Source: Ostrinia nubilalis (Eukaryota; Arthropoda; Insecta; Lepidoptera; Crambidae). From it: DNA of 64,000 nucleotides. Positions 9,739 through 21,700 of this stretch are shown piece by piece. The stretch lies in assembly GCF_963855985.1 (NCBI RefSeq), contig NC_087106.1, forward strand, positions 14,276,012-14,340,011, read 5' to 3'. The notes under the pieces were generated by a model. It searched no databases. It was not told where the DNA came from and saw nothing but the letters and a program-made list of their open reading frames with translations. The first letter of the stretch is position 1. The number at the start of each line of letters is the position of its first letter. The position numbers were made by a program, and so were the translations under genes.

Positions 9739-11100
9739 CCGTCGATGGATACCACGACGTATTTGCTAGGGATCGTCTGTTCATCACGTGAGGCTCGAAG
9801 AATTCGGAAAATACAACTGTATCACCTAAAGGAAGGATATAGGGAACTGATACCACCTCCCGTTCTCAAGACGGCAACGCTTTTCAGCCTATAATAGGTT
9901 GGCCGTTAATCAAACCCAACCAGTGAAGGTTGAGTAAGTAGTCCTATGGAGCTTTGGGACTAATCCACCACTGCTCCTGTACAGCCAGGATATACAGGTT
10001 AGCCAATTAAACTCAACCAGTGAAAGTTGAGTGATCCCAGAGTATAGCTGGGGAACCCGCACTTATATGAAATCAGAGGAATATAGGAAAAGAAATGCAT
10101 ATAATGAGATACAATTTATTTTTATTTATTTAAAATGAGTGCGAGATTTCGCATAGCCTTTGCTATGAAAATCACGTGATTAACGGACGACCCGACTACG
10201 TGCAGTCGACACCACATCAGACTACATTAGTGTTGCAAATAACACCAATATACAATAACTATAAAATGCTAGTGTTTACCCTGATGTGACGTCGAAAGCG
10301 CACCGGTGGCTGACATCGGCGCAGAATTGTTTTATTGCAATAACATATTTAAAACCATTTTGGTTCCGTGTGTCCACTAAGTTCAGTTCTATTAATGATT
10401 TTTGAATTTTAATGCAATGTTTACACAAGATTGAAATTATATTGTGTGATGAACGCAAGTATTTAGTGAGATTTTTGTGAAGGGAGAATAATGTACACCG
10501 AATCAAATGCATATAACTGTTGGCAATGAGTATTTTACTATGAAGTGCTCTATTACTGATAGTGAATTGAATGATTGATTTGTAAAGCCGAGTTGTGTTC
10601 CACCTACATGATGAATGCTCAGTAGATGTCCCACGAGCCACGCTTACCTTCTCGAAGAAGTGTTTTGTATAGAAACCTATGTAACAAGATGATAAAAATA
10701 TTCTTTTTTCTTCCTTTCTCGCTTGCTTATTTAGTTCCTATATTTATTGTTTGTGGCCCATGGTTCAGATACTGATAAATTGGAAATCTATTGGATTATT
10801 TGAAAATTATCAAATATTTATTCTAATACGTAGACGTTTAGGGTTATTTTGGACTCGCAAGCCATGAAGCAGTGACTGTTACTGCGCGATTCCGCGCGTC
10901 TGAACTATCTCTTACTATCGTTAAAAGTCATGGTGGATACAAAAACTTTTAGTGCAAAGTTGAGGTACCTTGATGTATAATTTCACGCTTTAGTGATATA
11001 ATAGTTTTAAAATGAAAGCTATAGAAATCGATAGCTTCAAATTTTATAACGAATTTTAATAGCAGTTGTCAAGTCTCATATCACAGTTTTAATAAATAAA
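9739..11100 (+). other. Probable septin 3' untranslated region
   Basis: No coding sequence follows the TAA on this strand. The first convincing poly(A) signals are overlapping AATAAA hexamers at 11091-11100, with another at 11683-11688. Which is used cannot be told from sequence. The region includes a dispersed repeat at 9895-10065. Confidence 0.4.
9895..10065 (+). repeat. Dispersed repeat, copy 2 of 3, internally repeated
   Basis: Two copies of an AACCAGTGAAGGTTGAGT-like core (near 9920 and 10015) around a CTGTACAGCCAGGATATACAG segment. Related to 3444-3570 and 31233-31350. Confidence 0.5.
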
Positions 11101-12195
11101 AACGATTGTATTACAATATTATAAACCTAAAACTTGAATAATAAATAGAAGGTGATATCGACACTGCATTCGGCTTATTGCTTACTAAAAGAATGAGATT
11201 CGGCCAAACGTACCGCTTGGTACAAAGCACGTACCAAATGTATTAATAATATTGTATTGTATTATTTACAACCATTACTTTATTTGTAGTGTAAGATGAT
11301 ATTTGGGAATGTTACTCATTGTACTAAAAGTAGTTTAAGAAGCCAACTGAAGGCTGTAAGTGGATGTGTATCTGTAGTTTCTGTATCGTCGATCGTTATG
11401 TTTCTAGTGATGTTCCCGACAAAATTACAGAATCCGAGTAATCATTACTGGGAAGTATACCAATTGCAGAATACTTTAAATCGCAAGTATTGGTATACTT
11501 ATCACATCATTAATAGCTATCGACGTTATAGGAATATGAAATGTAGTAAATACAACTATGTGATCGAAACGATGTAACATACTCACTCAAGTATCTAAAG
11601 TAGAACCATAAGTTATATATTCGAGAAATTAAACATAGTTGTGTTTAAATAGTTTATTGTGAACTGATCAAATATCGCTTGTAATAAAATTGCCTATAAA
11701 TAATTTTGTATGACTAGAGTTAACTATAATTATTGACTAAACATTCATTTTACATTCTGATTACTTTTTAGTATTGTTTATTTATATTTAGAAGACATAA
11801 ATATACCAAGATTTTAAGTAACGAAGGAAATATGCGTTACATATTTAAAAGTTACTAATCATGCTCTCTATAGTTGTGTATCATCTATCTCCCATGTTGA
11901 ATTATTTTCAGAAGAAATAGCATAGTCATAGGCATAGCCAATTTTTAAATTTTGATTTAAAATCCGTACCAGGTTAAAATAATTTAAGCCTTTGTCTGTT
12001 ACCTATTTGTGCGTTTAAGCAACAAAATCAACAAAAAGCGTTAATTTTGTTAATATTAATAATCCATAAACACCATAAAATTATCAGAGATTATATCAAC
12101 ATGGGAATTAGATGATCAAATCTATGTTTGTGTTTTTATATACAGTTGCTAAATACGAACTATCAGAGCATCGAACTAAACGTTCCACTCGCATT
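11101..12195. other. Intergenic, nothing recognised
   Basis: AT-rich sequence. The 93-codon + strand frame at 11296-11577 has no recognisable domain and ordinary AT-rich composition, so I leave it out as a gene. Confidence 0.4.
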
Positions 12196-12551
12196 TAGTG
12201 TTTACTCTTTATTCCTAGTTTTAAAAGTAATTTTATACTTAATTTTCTAAATATGAATTTTACCTGACTGAGGTATTAATAAAATCATGAAATTATTTAC
12301 GTTATTTTATTTTTACCTATATCGGTGGAGAATTAGAATTTAGAACACAGGCTTATTATAAGCTAGCCCCTTAATCTAAGGCTAACCCTTATTACCTACA
12401 AATTAGTACAAATCTTAGGAATGACTTAGGTACCTACCAACAATTTGCTGAGGAACACCTGGGGGAAATCTCCCTACTTCCAGTAGACGCACTCTTTCTT
12501 CTTTAGACCTAGGTAATTGCTAGACAACCTAAATAGTGAACTTGTATCTAT

Positions 12552-12738
12552 GACCCAAGATATAACATTTCCCTGTGTCCGTATAAAAAGTACCAGGGCA
12601 ACATAACCATAAAGGAGTTCAATTGTTCTTGGTTAACTCGAGACAATATTACATACGAGTAGTAGCTACGTTATAGTTATTTTGCCCTGGTACTTTTTAC
12701 ACGGGGATTTAATGTTATTTAGTATATCTTGGATCAAA
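12552..12738. mobile_element. MITE with GTACCAGGGCAA inverted ends
   Basis: CCAAGATATAACATTTCCC, AAAAAGTACCAGGGCAA and complements at the right (TTGCCCTGGTACTTTTT, then TATATCTTGG) make stems of more than 50 bases. A further TACCAGGGCGACA word is at 14605. Confidence 0.7.
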
Positions 12739-13069
12739 AGGGTGGCCTTAATTCCAGTGAGACACGAAGAAAATGGAAAACACTCCTCTGCCGCACCGCT
12801 ATTACCGCAGGAACTTAATTATAATAATATGCTTATTTCCTAGGGACTAGGTAATTAAAACAAATACAAATTTATTTATTTTTTCTCTTTATTTGAGTTG
12901 AGACAGCAAAAAATAACATTGTGGGTTTGGTACCTATTATTACTGAAAATGTTTCATTTAGGGTCTAATATAAATAATTATAATCTGGGCATTCAGTCTT
13001 AGCACTGGTATCAAATGGATAGGAATGGGAAACATTGAAGCTGGGAATTCAGACACTGCTACTGTTCCG

Positions 13070-13240
13070 CAGAACATCGACTTGGAACTCGGCCCCGTAG
13101 AGGAACTAAGCACATTCAGTCGGCACCTCGAACTCGGAACTCGGCCTTCGGAACTCAGGCGCTAGGACTCACCCTCAGGCATCGGGACTCGGAACATTGG
13201 CCAGGAACCTCGGGTCACGGAACTCGGCCTCGGAGCTCGC
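13070..13240 (+). repeat. Degenerate repeat of GGAACTCGG
   Basis: The word GGAACTCGG and variants (GGGACTCGG, GGACTCACC, GGAACCTCGGG) recur about ten times without a fixed period. It is low-complexity, GC-richer than its surroundings, and codes for nothing convincing. Confidence 0.55.
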
Positions 13241-14032
13241 ACTGTGTTACTTCAGATCCGTCTGTTTAGTGCCGAGGAACCAGTTTCTGAACCTTGGAAG
13301 CTGAACAGAGTCTTGAATTCTTACAGCTTGGGTAGGCGGGAATAGTGGGTAAAGAACTGTATAAATATAATCTTTTAAATTAACATTGTTGTCATGAGTA
13401 AACTATAAAAATCTAGTAGGTAAATTATTTCGTATTTTCTTACCTTTTCTTTCACCGCGCCACTCCATTGGCTCAGGAACCTAAGTACCTAGTGTTGTCT
13501 CACTAAGAATAAGGCCACCTTTTTTCCTTTATCAAAACTAAACTTTCCACAGTGTTTACTTACTATTAATATTCCTAGTTTAAAGGTATTTTTTCTTTAT
13601 GTACCTACTAATTTTTAAATATGATTTACCTACCTACCTGAGTGAGGCAAGTCAGTAGGTACGATAATAAAATCATGAAATACTTAACGTTATTTTATAT
13701 CGGTGGAGAAATCGAATTAGGATACAGATTTACTAAAATAAACTACCTAAACTCTTATTACCTACTTTAATCTTATGGATAACTTTGGTATGTAAGTAGG
13801 TACTCGTACTGCTCGTACCTACATAACTACCTTCACTTTACTGATTGACATTTTGGACGGAATCATTAACATGCAATACGGAAACCTTGTCCAATAACTA
13901 CCAAATCCAATAGTACAATTTCATAGAATAATAAATTGACACAGGTAGCTGTAATTCCCAGTACCCAGGCACGCATCAATTGAAACAGAAAAATAAAATG
14001 ATTTCTCGTCTTACAATGTCTTTTTTTCTGGT

Positions 14033-14173
14033 GGCGGATTTACACTACTCGGAAATTAGCCGAGTCAAGTCAAAAAAAACAGTGGAGTGGGGATGAAATT
14101 AATTCATTTTTCATCCCCACCCGACTGATTTTTTGACTTGACTTGGCTAATTTCCGCGCAGTGTAAAAGCGCC
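14033..14173. mobile_element. Hairpin MITE
   Basis: GGAAATTAGCCGAGTCAAGT and GTGGGGATGA at the left are mirrored by TCATCCCCAC and ACTTGACTTGGCTAATTTCC at the right. Nearly the whole 141 bp folds on itself. Confidence 0.75.
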
Positions 14174-14738
14174 TTGGAGGTAGTCCACTTAGAGCACCCG
14201 CCCGAATAGCACCTGGGTGGTGAGTGCTGGAGTCGATTCAAAAATTGAGGAGCAAATTTTCAAAAAATGTCTATTCCACTTTTGGTATGTGTAGGCAACA
14301 TAGAATTCTGTAGACACATACCATGCAACGGCATCTTTCGAAAAATAAATTATTATTACTGAGAAAAAAGAAATTAAAATCACACGATTTGAACAAGACA
14401 CGGCTATTCCTAAATAAAATACAGTGTCAAACGCAAAATATTCTCAATTTACCAAATAAATGTAAACGTGGAAAAACACATTTCGAAAAGTTGCTCCTCG
14501 TCCTCGTTTTATTTTTACGTTTTTGTCCATGAGCAGCACCTACAAACATAGCAGCCTAAAGTACTGCTGGCTGATAATTGTTATTAAATGACATTTTACC
14601 CAAGAGTACCAGGGCGACAAAACCTTACAGGAACTATTTTTGAAAGATTTCTCGGTAGGTAAATAAATAAGTCCCGAAAAAAAAATTTATTATTAAAAAT
14701 ATAAAAAAATCTTCAAAAATATTTCTGTATAAGTTTAA

Positions 14739-14886
14739 CGTTCGTATTCACAAACGATGCTTGCTTAAGTGAAGCAGTAAATCGAACGCACAGCGTTGAA
14801 TAGAGCTCTGTGATTGGTTCGTGTGTCACCCTGTGCGTCCACGCGCACTGTGAGACCTCATAGTAATGTTTGTGAATACGGGCGTA
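14739..14886 (-). mobile_element. MITE, family with CGCCCGTATTCACAAAC ends (copy 1)
   Basis: Ends ACGTTCGTATTCACAAACGA and GTTTGTGAATACGGGCGT. The whole 148 bp aligns in reverse to 63261-63409, including ACGCTGTGCGTTCGAT-like and TAGTAATGTTTGTGAAT blocks. Two copies with the same ends and interior make it a true mobile family. Confidence 0.8.
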
Positions 14887-15000
14887 AGTGTCAGTTGAAA
14901 GCTCCAACGGTACCTTGGAGTAATAACAAAATAAACTGAAAATGTGTACCTAGTGTCCTCAGCACTTTTAACCACGCGGCCACAAGCTGGTAGCCTCCCA

Positions 15001-15153
15001 TCACACGAGCGACACGCGCAGCGGGCGCGGCAGCTCGTAGCTGACGGGCTTGAACAGCTTCTTGTAGTAGGTGTAGCGGCGGCGGTGCGGCGTGACCGAC
15101 GCGCGCACCGGCACCGCCACCGGGCCCGCCGTGCTCGCCGCCGCTTTACGACA
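15001..15153 (-). CDS. Candidate terminal coding exon (50 codons and stop), gene uncertain
   Basis: On the - strand, an acceptor (ACCGCAG) is followed by 50 codons of strongly GC-rich third positions: CRKAAASTAG, then RRRYTYYKKLFKPV, ending LRVSLV and TGA at 15001-15003. Composition matches the GAS2-like exons and differs sharply from the AT-rich surroundings. It enters in phase 0. It may be an alternative last exon of the GAS2-like gene, for example joined from the in-frame CAG/GTGCGC donor just after the GAR domain near 18650, or the last exon of another - strand gene. I do not recognise the peptide. Confidence 0.5.
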   Translation of the reverse strand, partial: CRKAAASTAGPVAVPVRASVTPHRRRYTYYKKLFKPVSYELPRPLRVSLV

Positions 15154-15237
15154 CTGCGGTAACGAAAAGTTTGTTAGAACTCACACCAATCGATAATCGT
15201 TAGCAAAATGCAGTAAAAGGAAGGGTAGTTAACTACC

Positions 15238-15365
15238 CTAACTACCACTTTGATGGACAGTCCTCGGGCGTTCAGGTAGTAAAGGATGATACGACAGAAC
15301 GCTTATAAGACGTCATAGTAATTAGGTACTCGTTCGTATTTTTTGTACTGTCCACCAAAATGTTA
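15238..15365. mobile_element. Small inverted-repeat element
   Basis: CCACTTTGATGGACAGT near 15245 is mirrored by ACTGTCCACCAAAATG near 15348. AT-rich interior, no coding. Confidence 0.4.
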
Positions 15366-17295
15366 ATAATCTTAGGGGGGTAGATAAGCCGTGCTAAGAA
15401 ACGTCTCAATTATTAGGTACACACACATTAATAAAATATTGTAATAACCTTGGAATGATTTATGGGATTGCATTGCAAATCCTTACTTACTTTAAGTATT
15501 AAGACTGATTAATAAATATGTAGGTAGTTTCACTCGGGAAGACACAAAAAATATATCAATTGATTTTTTTCAGAATTTAAGCACATGTACGAATTAAAAT
15601 ATTATAAAACAAGTAGGTAATACCAGTTACGTTGCTTAGCACGGTTTAAATTTATGAATATGTAGGTAAATTCAAGTTACCTACGTAATTTAACATCTGT
15701 CGTTAAAACGATTTAAAATTCCAGGAATTGTTGGAGCTTGGCGATAATTTATTGTTACAAAAAATAAGACTATTAAAAATCGTGACCATGTTACTCACAT
15801 TTTTTTCCATTACGTGCTCTGTGTGTTGTGAGCAATACCCCCGTGCACCTTGTGATCAGTTGCTGATGATGATGGCTTTACTTGCATACGTGCACTTTGT
15901 CGCTTGATTTGCAGTGATGATGCACTAAGTAATAGCTTATTACTACGATGAAATTAGAATTTCCAACACAATCTTGTTTAGAGCAGGTAGCCCAGCCAAA
16001 AGCAGGCAAGTAACTGTCAAAGCTTCGATATTTTTCTACCTGCAAAGCAAATTACTAATTACTGAGGGTAGATCGAAAATCTTTGTCGAAGCATAGATTT
16101 GAGATTTCAACGACTAAAAAGTCTTACCATAGACTATTCAAGTACATATTTTTTTTATAGAATGGGAACTAAGACGTGACAAGTTTCAAGTTTGCATTGA
16201 CAGGAGGGTGCTACTATCAATACTAGATTAGTTCCGATTATTGCCACGTTGCGCGTTGTGACATTTATAGGAGAGCGCCACTTTAACCCTTTGGTTATTG
16301 CTTTCGATTATTGCTTCGACGTTTCAGAATATATTGGATGTTGGATGATTTTTTTTTAAATACAACAATAGGTAAATTATGAGGGATCTCATGTTGACGT
16401 CTCTAGAAAAGGTGAAAAATCGTGCAGTGCAGAGCCTGCCCGTGTATTGTAGAATATTCTAACCCTTAATAACTAAGTTGAAATTAAGAATTAGAATGAA
16501 ACTACAAGGCATTACCGAATATTAAAAACTTTATTATCAACCATACATAATTAAAACTGTTGGCACAATATTGCAGATAGGTAGGTAGTCGGCACTCGGC
16601 AGTTGAATCACCATCGCTCATCATAAGTAATCGTTATTGTAAAACTTGCTACTGCTAAGCTCATTCTTAATATTTTTTTAGATTCAAAATGTTTTTGTAT
16701 AACTACTTAAATCTGCCATTTCTACTATCTCTAAGCACTCTTTTTATTTAATCTTATTTGATTTGGTATGTATGAAAATAGCAGATTTTCAATTTATTAG
16801 ATTATGGTAATCTCAACTCCCTTAATTCTATTCGTTGATACCTTTATTCAAAGTCGCTCTGATAAAAAATTAGCAGAAATAGAATAAATATGGCTTTCAG
16901 CTATAGTTCATACAATTTCGCAGAATAAATAAAGAATAGTTAAAATATTAATTCTAGGACTCATCGATCGATACAATAAATAATTCGATAATCGAGTCGC
17001 TTCAATGCGAAAAGAAACAAGATTCTAAGTTCGAGAAAACCTATAGAACAGTCTGTTGTGAAGTCAGAATGTAAATAGGCTTAGAAGTCGAGGAGGTGGA
17101 GATATCTTGCGAATAAAGACATTCTAGTTCCTTCAACGGTACTACCACAGGGTCTTACTCTACTAGGGCTAGGTACTATCCGTGTCTAGTGCGTCTATCA
17201 AGTCAGTGCAAAAATATTTTCGTTCAGTATCAAAATATAGGATGTGTCGATATAACGTATTTGTACCATAGAGGTCGCTAGTGTTGTGAGGCCAC
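15366..17295. other. Intergenic; old MITE relic at 16199-16290
   Basis: AT-rich and without genes. At 16199-16290, GACAGGAGGGTGCTAC and GTTCCGATTATTGCCACGTT are diverged matches, partly in reverse, to the element at 7833-8125. Confidence 0.4.
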
Positions 17296-17722
17296 TTTAT
17301 TCCTAATTTACAAGTGCACGGTCTAACTCAGCTGAAAATATGAAAAGTACGGAAAACAACTACACTTACAATAATTTACAACGTTGCGAAATAATGAGGT
17401 GAAAAACTAAAATTACTTATGGCGATGAAACATAAGAGAATTCGTAACCTAATTCATAAATAACGAAAAAAATTCACAAACAAATAATTCCTAAAGTATG
17501 CAAAATATAATCTGAATCATTATTGCCATCGTTATCATTGCTTAAAACTAACCGATTATCATTATAACATTACAATTAAAACAATTCATTATGACTAGTC
17601 CCCGGGGGGCATGAATGTGAGAATTAAATTAAAGCGTCTACTCGCTACGAGACGATACGTGAGATTGCGGAGTGAGGAGATCGGCCACGTCACACTATAC
17701 TACTACTGGAATGAGTCCGGAG
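17296..17722 (-). other. Probable 3' untranslated region of the GAS2-like gene
   Basis: The stop codon is at 17723-17725. A candidate poly(A) signal (AATAAA on the - strand) lies at 17296-17301, giving a 3' UTR of about 430 bases. It is AT-rich, with no other features. Confidence 0.4.
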
Positions 17723-18715
17723 TTATCTGGGGGGCACCTCCCGGGGCGGGGGACTTCTGTATTTGGCTTTGATGTGCAGAAACGGCTTTTTGGAGGAAGA
17801 GTTATCAGCTATAGTCGCCTCTAACGACAGCCGGATGCTCTCCTCGATGGCGGCCTGCGTTAGGGCCCCGCTGCCGGTTAGCGACAGGCTCTTGTGCGTC
17901 GGCCGCAGAGGCTCGGTGGGCGTCGCGAGACTCATGCTGCGGGTCTTCTTGGCGTAGCCGTTGGCGGTGGAAAACGACTTCTTGGTCTCGACCGGTGTGG
18001 AGGCGAGGCTCTGGCTGCGGGTTTTCCGCGCTGTTACCGCGGGAGATTCCGTCGGCGTGCTGGCAGCACTGATGCTCTTCTTCTTGGCCTGGTTTAAACG
18101 ATCCGTCCCGCAGAACTTCTTCTCCTCCTTCGGGGCCGTCGCCAGGCTCATGCTGCGGGACTTCTTGGGGGTGGCGAGCAGGCTGGTGGTGGTGAGCGAC
18201 TTCCTGTATTCTGCGGGCGGCGTGCGCACCGCGCGGCCCGTGGGTGTATCAGGGGTGCTGAAGCTGGACGGTGCCGATTGCTTCCTGGTGCGCGGGGCTG
18301 ATTTCTTGTCTTCTGGCTTCAGGGGGAGGGTCAGGGTTGATTTGAGGCTGCGGACGGGGGCGGGTTTGGTGGGGGTGGACGTGCGACGCGGTTCGAGCGC
18401 GGGGGAGCTTTTTCCGCTGCTGGTTTTGCTTGAGCCGCGAGTGCCGCCGAGTTTGGAATCTATAGGGGAAAGTTGTCCGCTGAGGGAGGAGGCCTTGCTG
18501 TCGACTGGAGAGACGGTGCCGGCGACGGACGCCTTGCTGCTGGCGGGGGAGGGGCAGGGGGAGGGTGGCGGGGAGGGGAGGGGGACGGGCAGGGGCGGCG
18601 CGCGGCGGCCGGGCGTGACGAGGCGCACCTGGCAGGGCTCGTGCCGCGACAGGAAGTGCTCCAGCGTGTCCCAGCCGCCGCCCACGCGGACCATCATGTG
18701 CCGCCCCTTCAGCAG
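17723..18715 (-). CDS. pigs: GAS2-like exon 8: end of GAR domain and Ser/Pro/Lys-rich tail
   Basis: Acceptor TCCCACAG precedes 18715. It opens [18 protein letters not shown], completing the GAR domain, then a Pro-rich stretch ([18 protein letters not shown]), an SPVDSK/SPIDSK doublet, and repeats such as [20 protein letters not shown] and [10 protein letters not shown]. It ends PPREVPPR and TAA, 331 codons including the stop. The opposite strand is open over long stretches, but only as a shadow of the GC-rich codons. Confidence 0.9.
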   Translation of the reverse strand: MLKGRHMMVRVGGGWDTLEHFLSRHEPCQVRLVTPGRRAPPLPVPLPSPPPSPCPSPASSKASVAGTVSPVDSKASSLSGQLSPIDSKLGGTRGSSKTSSGKSSPALEPRRTSTPTKPAPVRSLKSTLTLPLKPEDKKSAPRTRKQSAPSSFSTPDTPTGRAVRTPPAEYRKSLTTTSLLATPKKSRSMSLATAPKEEKKFCGTDRLNQAKKKSISAASTPTESPAVTARKTRSQSLASTPVETKKSFSTANGYAKKTRSMSLATPTEPLRPTHKSLSLTGSGALTQAAIEESIRLSLEATIADNSSSKKPFLHIKAKYRSPPPREVPPR

Positions 18716-21700
18716 CTGTGGGAGAAATCATAGAATTAGTTCTCAGGTCTAAAATTCCTGCTTTTGCTAGTTTTGTCACAGAATAATATGTACTAAGTCC
18801 AGAAAGTTTTTTGTGGTTAACTATGTTGGTTTCACAATTATCTAAATCAGAATTGTATATAGCTAATAAGCATTCATTGTGTAAGCTGTTTGTTGACCCC
18901 AATAAATGAAAAAAAAAATGTGTTTAAAAAAATTCTTCTCAATGTCGTCAACGATATGGTCATATGGTGTTTATAGCTTGTGTCAGAGTCGAGCACCGTT
19001 TCGTTTAGATACGTCAGTGATCAGTACTGTGTCTAATACTAAACTGTGTGTAATAGGGCTGCTGACTGCTACAAGAAGCTACTGTAACGCCATCTAACGC
19101 ACCACACGCATATTTTTCTTCTTTACATCGCAAATTTTTTTTCACAATGGGTGAAGAATACGCGCACGTACTTGACTCACTACTCGCGGGTCGATCTCTA
19201 CTATCGATGCCTACTCGGAGAGATGAACATTTAAGCTAAGTTGCACTATCTTAGTTGAACTTTGACAAAAAAGTCTTCGTCAAAAATCTGTCAAACTCCA
19301 TACAAAAAACACCGGTTATCCTTATAGTTACGGTCAAAGTAAGGTGGCGCAAATCAGCCTAAGTTTTCGAATCACAAGGAGTGTTGTGAAGGATGTTGTA
19401 TCAACTGACCCGGATGAAGACGTTCCTGCCGGCGATGTTGTAGCGGCCCTCGCCGACCTTCTTGACCTTCAGCAGCTTGGAGCACTTGCCGTCGCCGCAG
19501 CGGCAGCCGCGCTCCATCAGACGCGTCACCAGCTGCACCTGCAAGGTACAGTTCTTGTTCAAAACTTTTCTTCACCCAATCACAAGAGACTGAATGAAGA
19601 CATGTCAAGAGACAAGCACAAACTGAATCCATTTGTCTCTGGTAAATTAGATCAGCTGCACCTGCAAGTCCCGCAAACGTTAAGAGGGTTTCCTCGCGCA
19701 AGTAGAAGAGTCCAGACTCCACAGCCAAACTGAGACCATTTGTCTCTTATTTTGAACAATGTAGACCGACGACCTCAAAGGTAGCAGGAAGGCGCTGGAT
19801 GCTGGTGCTACCAACCGGTCATTATGGAAATCATTGAGGAAGGCCTAGCTATGTTCAGCAGTGGACGTCCTACGGCTGAAATGATAATGTACCCGCAATG
19901 GATATCGATGATGAAGATCTATACTATAATCCGGGCGTTTTCAAGGCGAGAGTGAATAGGCACTTACAGGGCAGATATGTACCATCCTAGACTGCATCTC
20001 ACTTAACACCAGGTGCGATTGCGGTCAAATACCTGCCTTGGCTAGCATAAAAAAAAAAATCTTATAAATACTCTTTCCATTAGATTGTCTGCGTAAAAGG
20101 AACCTGCGTCTTCTGGTGCAAAAGACTTACCCGCTTGTCCAGCTCATTGGTGGGTTTCAGCGGCACGTCGGAGTCCGTACTGGCCACCGTCTCCTCCGAC
20201 TTCGTGCTCTCTGCATCCACGTTATCAGGCACCGACAGTTGCGCTGGAAAAGTAATACCAAATGACAGCATTAGACTACAAAGAACGTAATCAGTTGCTG
20301 AAGAGCATTGATTCAAGTTTAAGAGTATACTTACAGTCATTAGGTTCAGGCGAAGATGGCGGTGGAACGCTTGTAGATCTGAAAAGAACAAGTTTTGGTT
20401 TAGAAAACTTCTAAAAACATCTATGAGGAATGTAAGCTGTCTTCTGTCTGTCGGTAGCAAATAAAGTAAGATCAAGATGTAAATGATGAAGTGCAGTTTA
20501 GATTTTTGTTGCGACGTAAAATAGACGCTTCATAAATTTCATTACTTTGAAACTATGCTACTTACACTTACCTTCAGCAAGCAAGTTGGGCATCGTGAAT
20601 AGGGTGGGGCAGAGGATTATATCATCAGTATTTCTATAAGATTTTAGGCACCCAAAGCTTTCCTAAAAGGAACCATTTTACACAAATAACCACCACAAGC
20701 TTTTACAGGTAAACCTACTTTTCTCCGTCCGGCACGGGCGAGGCGTCGCGGAACTGCCAGGCGGCGCCGGACATGGCGGAGTCGAGCCCCGAGTGGCGTC
20801 CTGCAGGACACGTGTGCCGGTACTCACTTGTCCGCGTCCGGCACGGGCGAGGCGTCGCGGAACTGCCAGGCGGCGCCGGACACGGCGGAGTCGAGCCCCG
20901 AGTGGCGTCCTGCAGGACACGTGTGCCGGTACTCACTTGTCCGCGTCCGGCACGGGCGAGGCGTCGCGGAACTGCCAGGCGGCGCCGGACACGGCGGAGT
21001 CGAGCCCCGAGTGGCGTCCTGCAGGACACGTGTGCCGGTACTCACTTGTCCGCGTCCGGCACGGGCGAGGCGTCGCGGAACTGCCAGGCGGCGCCGGACA
21101 CGGCGGAGTCGAGCCCCGAGTGGCGTCCTGCAGGACACGTGTGCCGGTACTCACTTGTCCGCGTCCGGCACGGGCGAGGCGTCGCGGAACTGCCAGGCGG
21201 CGCCGGACACGGCGGAGTCGAGCCCCGAGTGGCGTCCTGCAGGACACGTGTGCCGGTACTCACTTGTCCGCGTCCGGCACGGGCGAGGCGTCGCGGAACT
21301 GCCAGGCGGCGCCGGACACGGCGGAGTCGAGCCCCGAGTGGCGTCCTGCAGGACACGTGTGCCGGTACTCACTTGTCCGCGTCCGGCACGGGCGAGGCGT
21401 CGCGGAACTGCCAGGCGGCGCCGGACACGGCGGAGTCGAGCCCCGAGTGGCGTCCTGCAGGACACGTGTGCCGGTACTCACTTGTCCGCGTCCGGCACGG
21501 GCGAGGCGTCGCGGAACTGCCAGGCGGCGCCGGACACGGCGGAGTCGAGCCCCGAGTGGCGTCCTGCAGGACACGTGTGCCGGTACTCACTTGTCCGCGT
21601 CCGGCACGGGCGAGGCGTCGCGGAACTGCCAGGCGGCGCCGGACACGGCGGAGTCGAGCCCCGAGTGGCGTCCTGCAGGACACGTGTGCCGGTACTCACT

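Larger units (their letters stand above)
12196..13760. repeat. Diverged direct repeat flanking a transposon-rich stretch
   Basis: 12196-12360 and 13550-13760 share TTCCTAGTTTTAAA-like sequence, AATAAAATCATGAAAT, ACGTTATTTTA and ATCGGTGGAGAA in the same order. Just inside them, GGTGGCCTTAATTCC (12740) and its approximate complement (13494-13522) form an inverted pair. This looks like two fragments of one repeat family with insertions between. Confidence 0.5.

Noticed and set aside
17961..18752. 263-codon + strand frame
   Set aside because: Shadow of the GC-rich GAS2-like last exon; that strand shows the GAR motif and correct splice phase.
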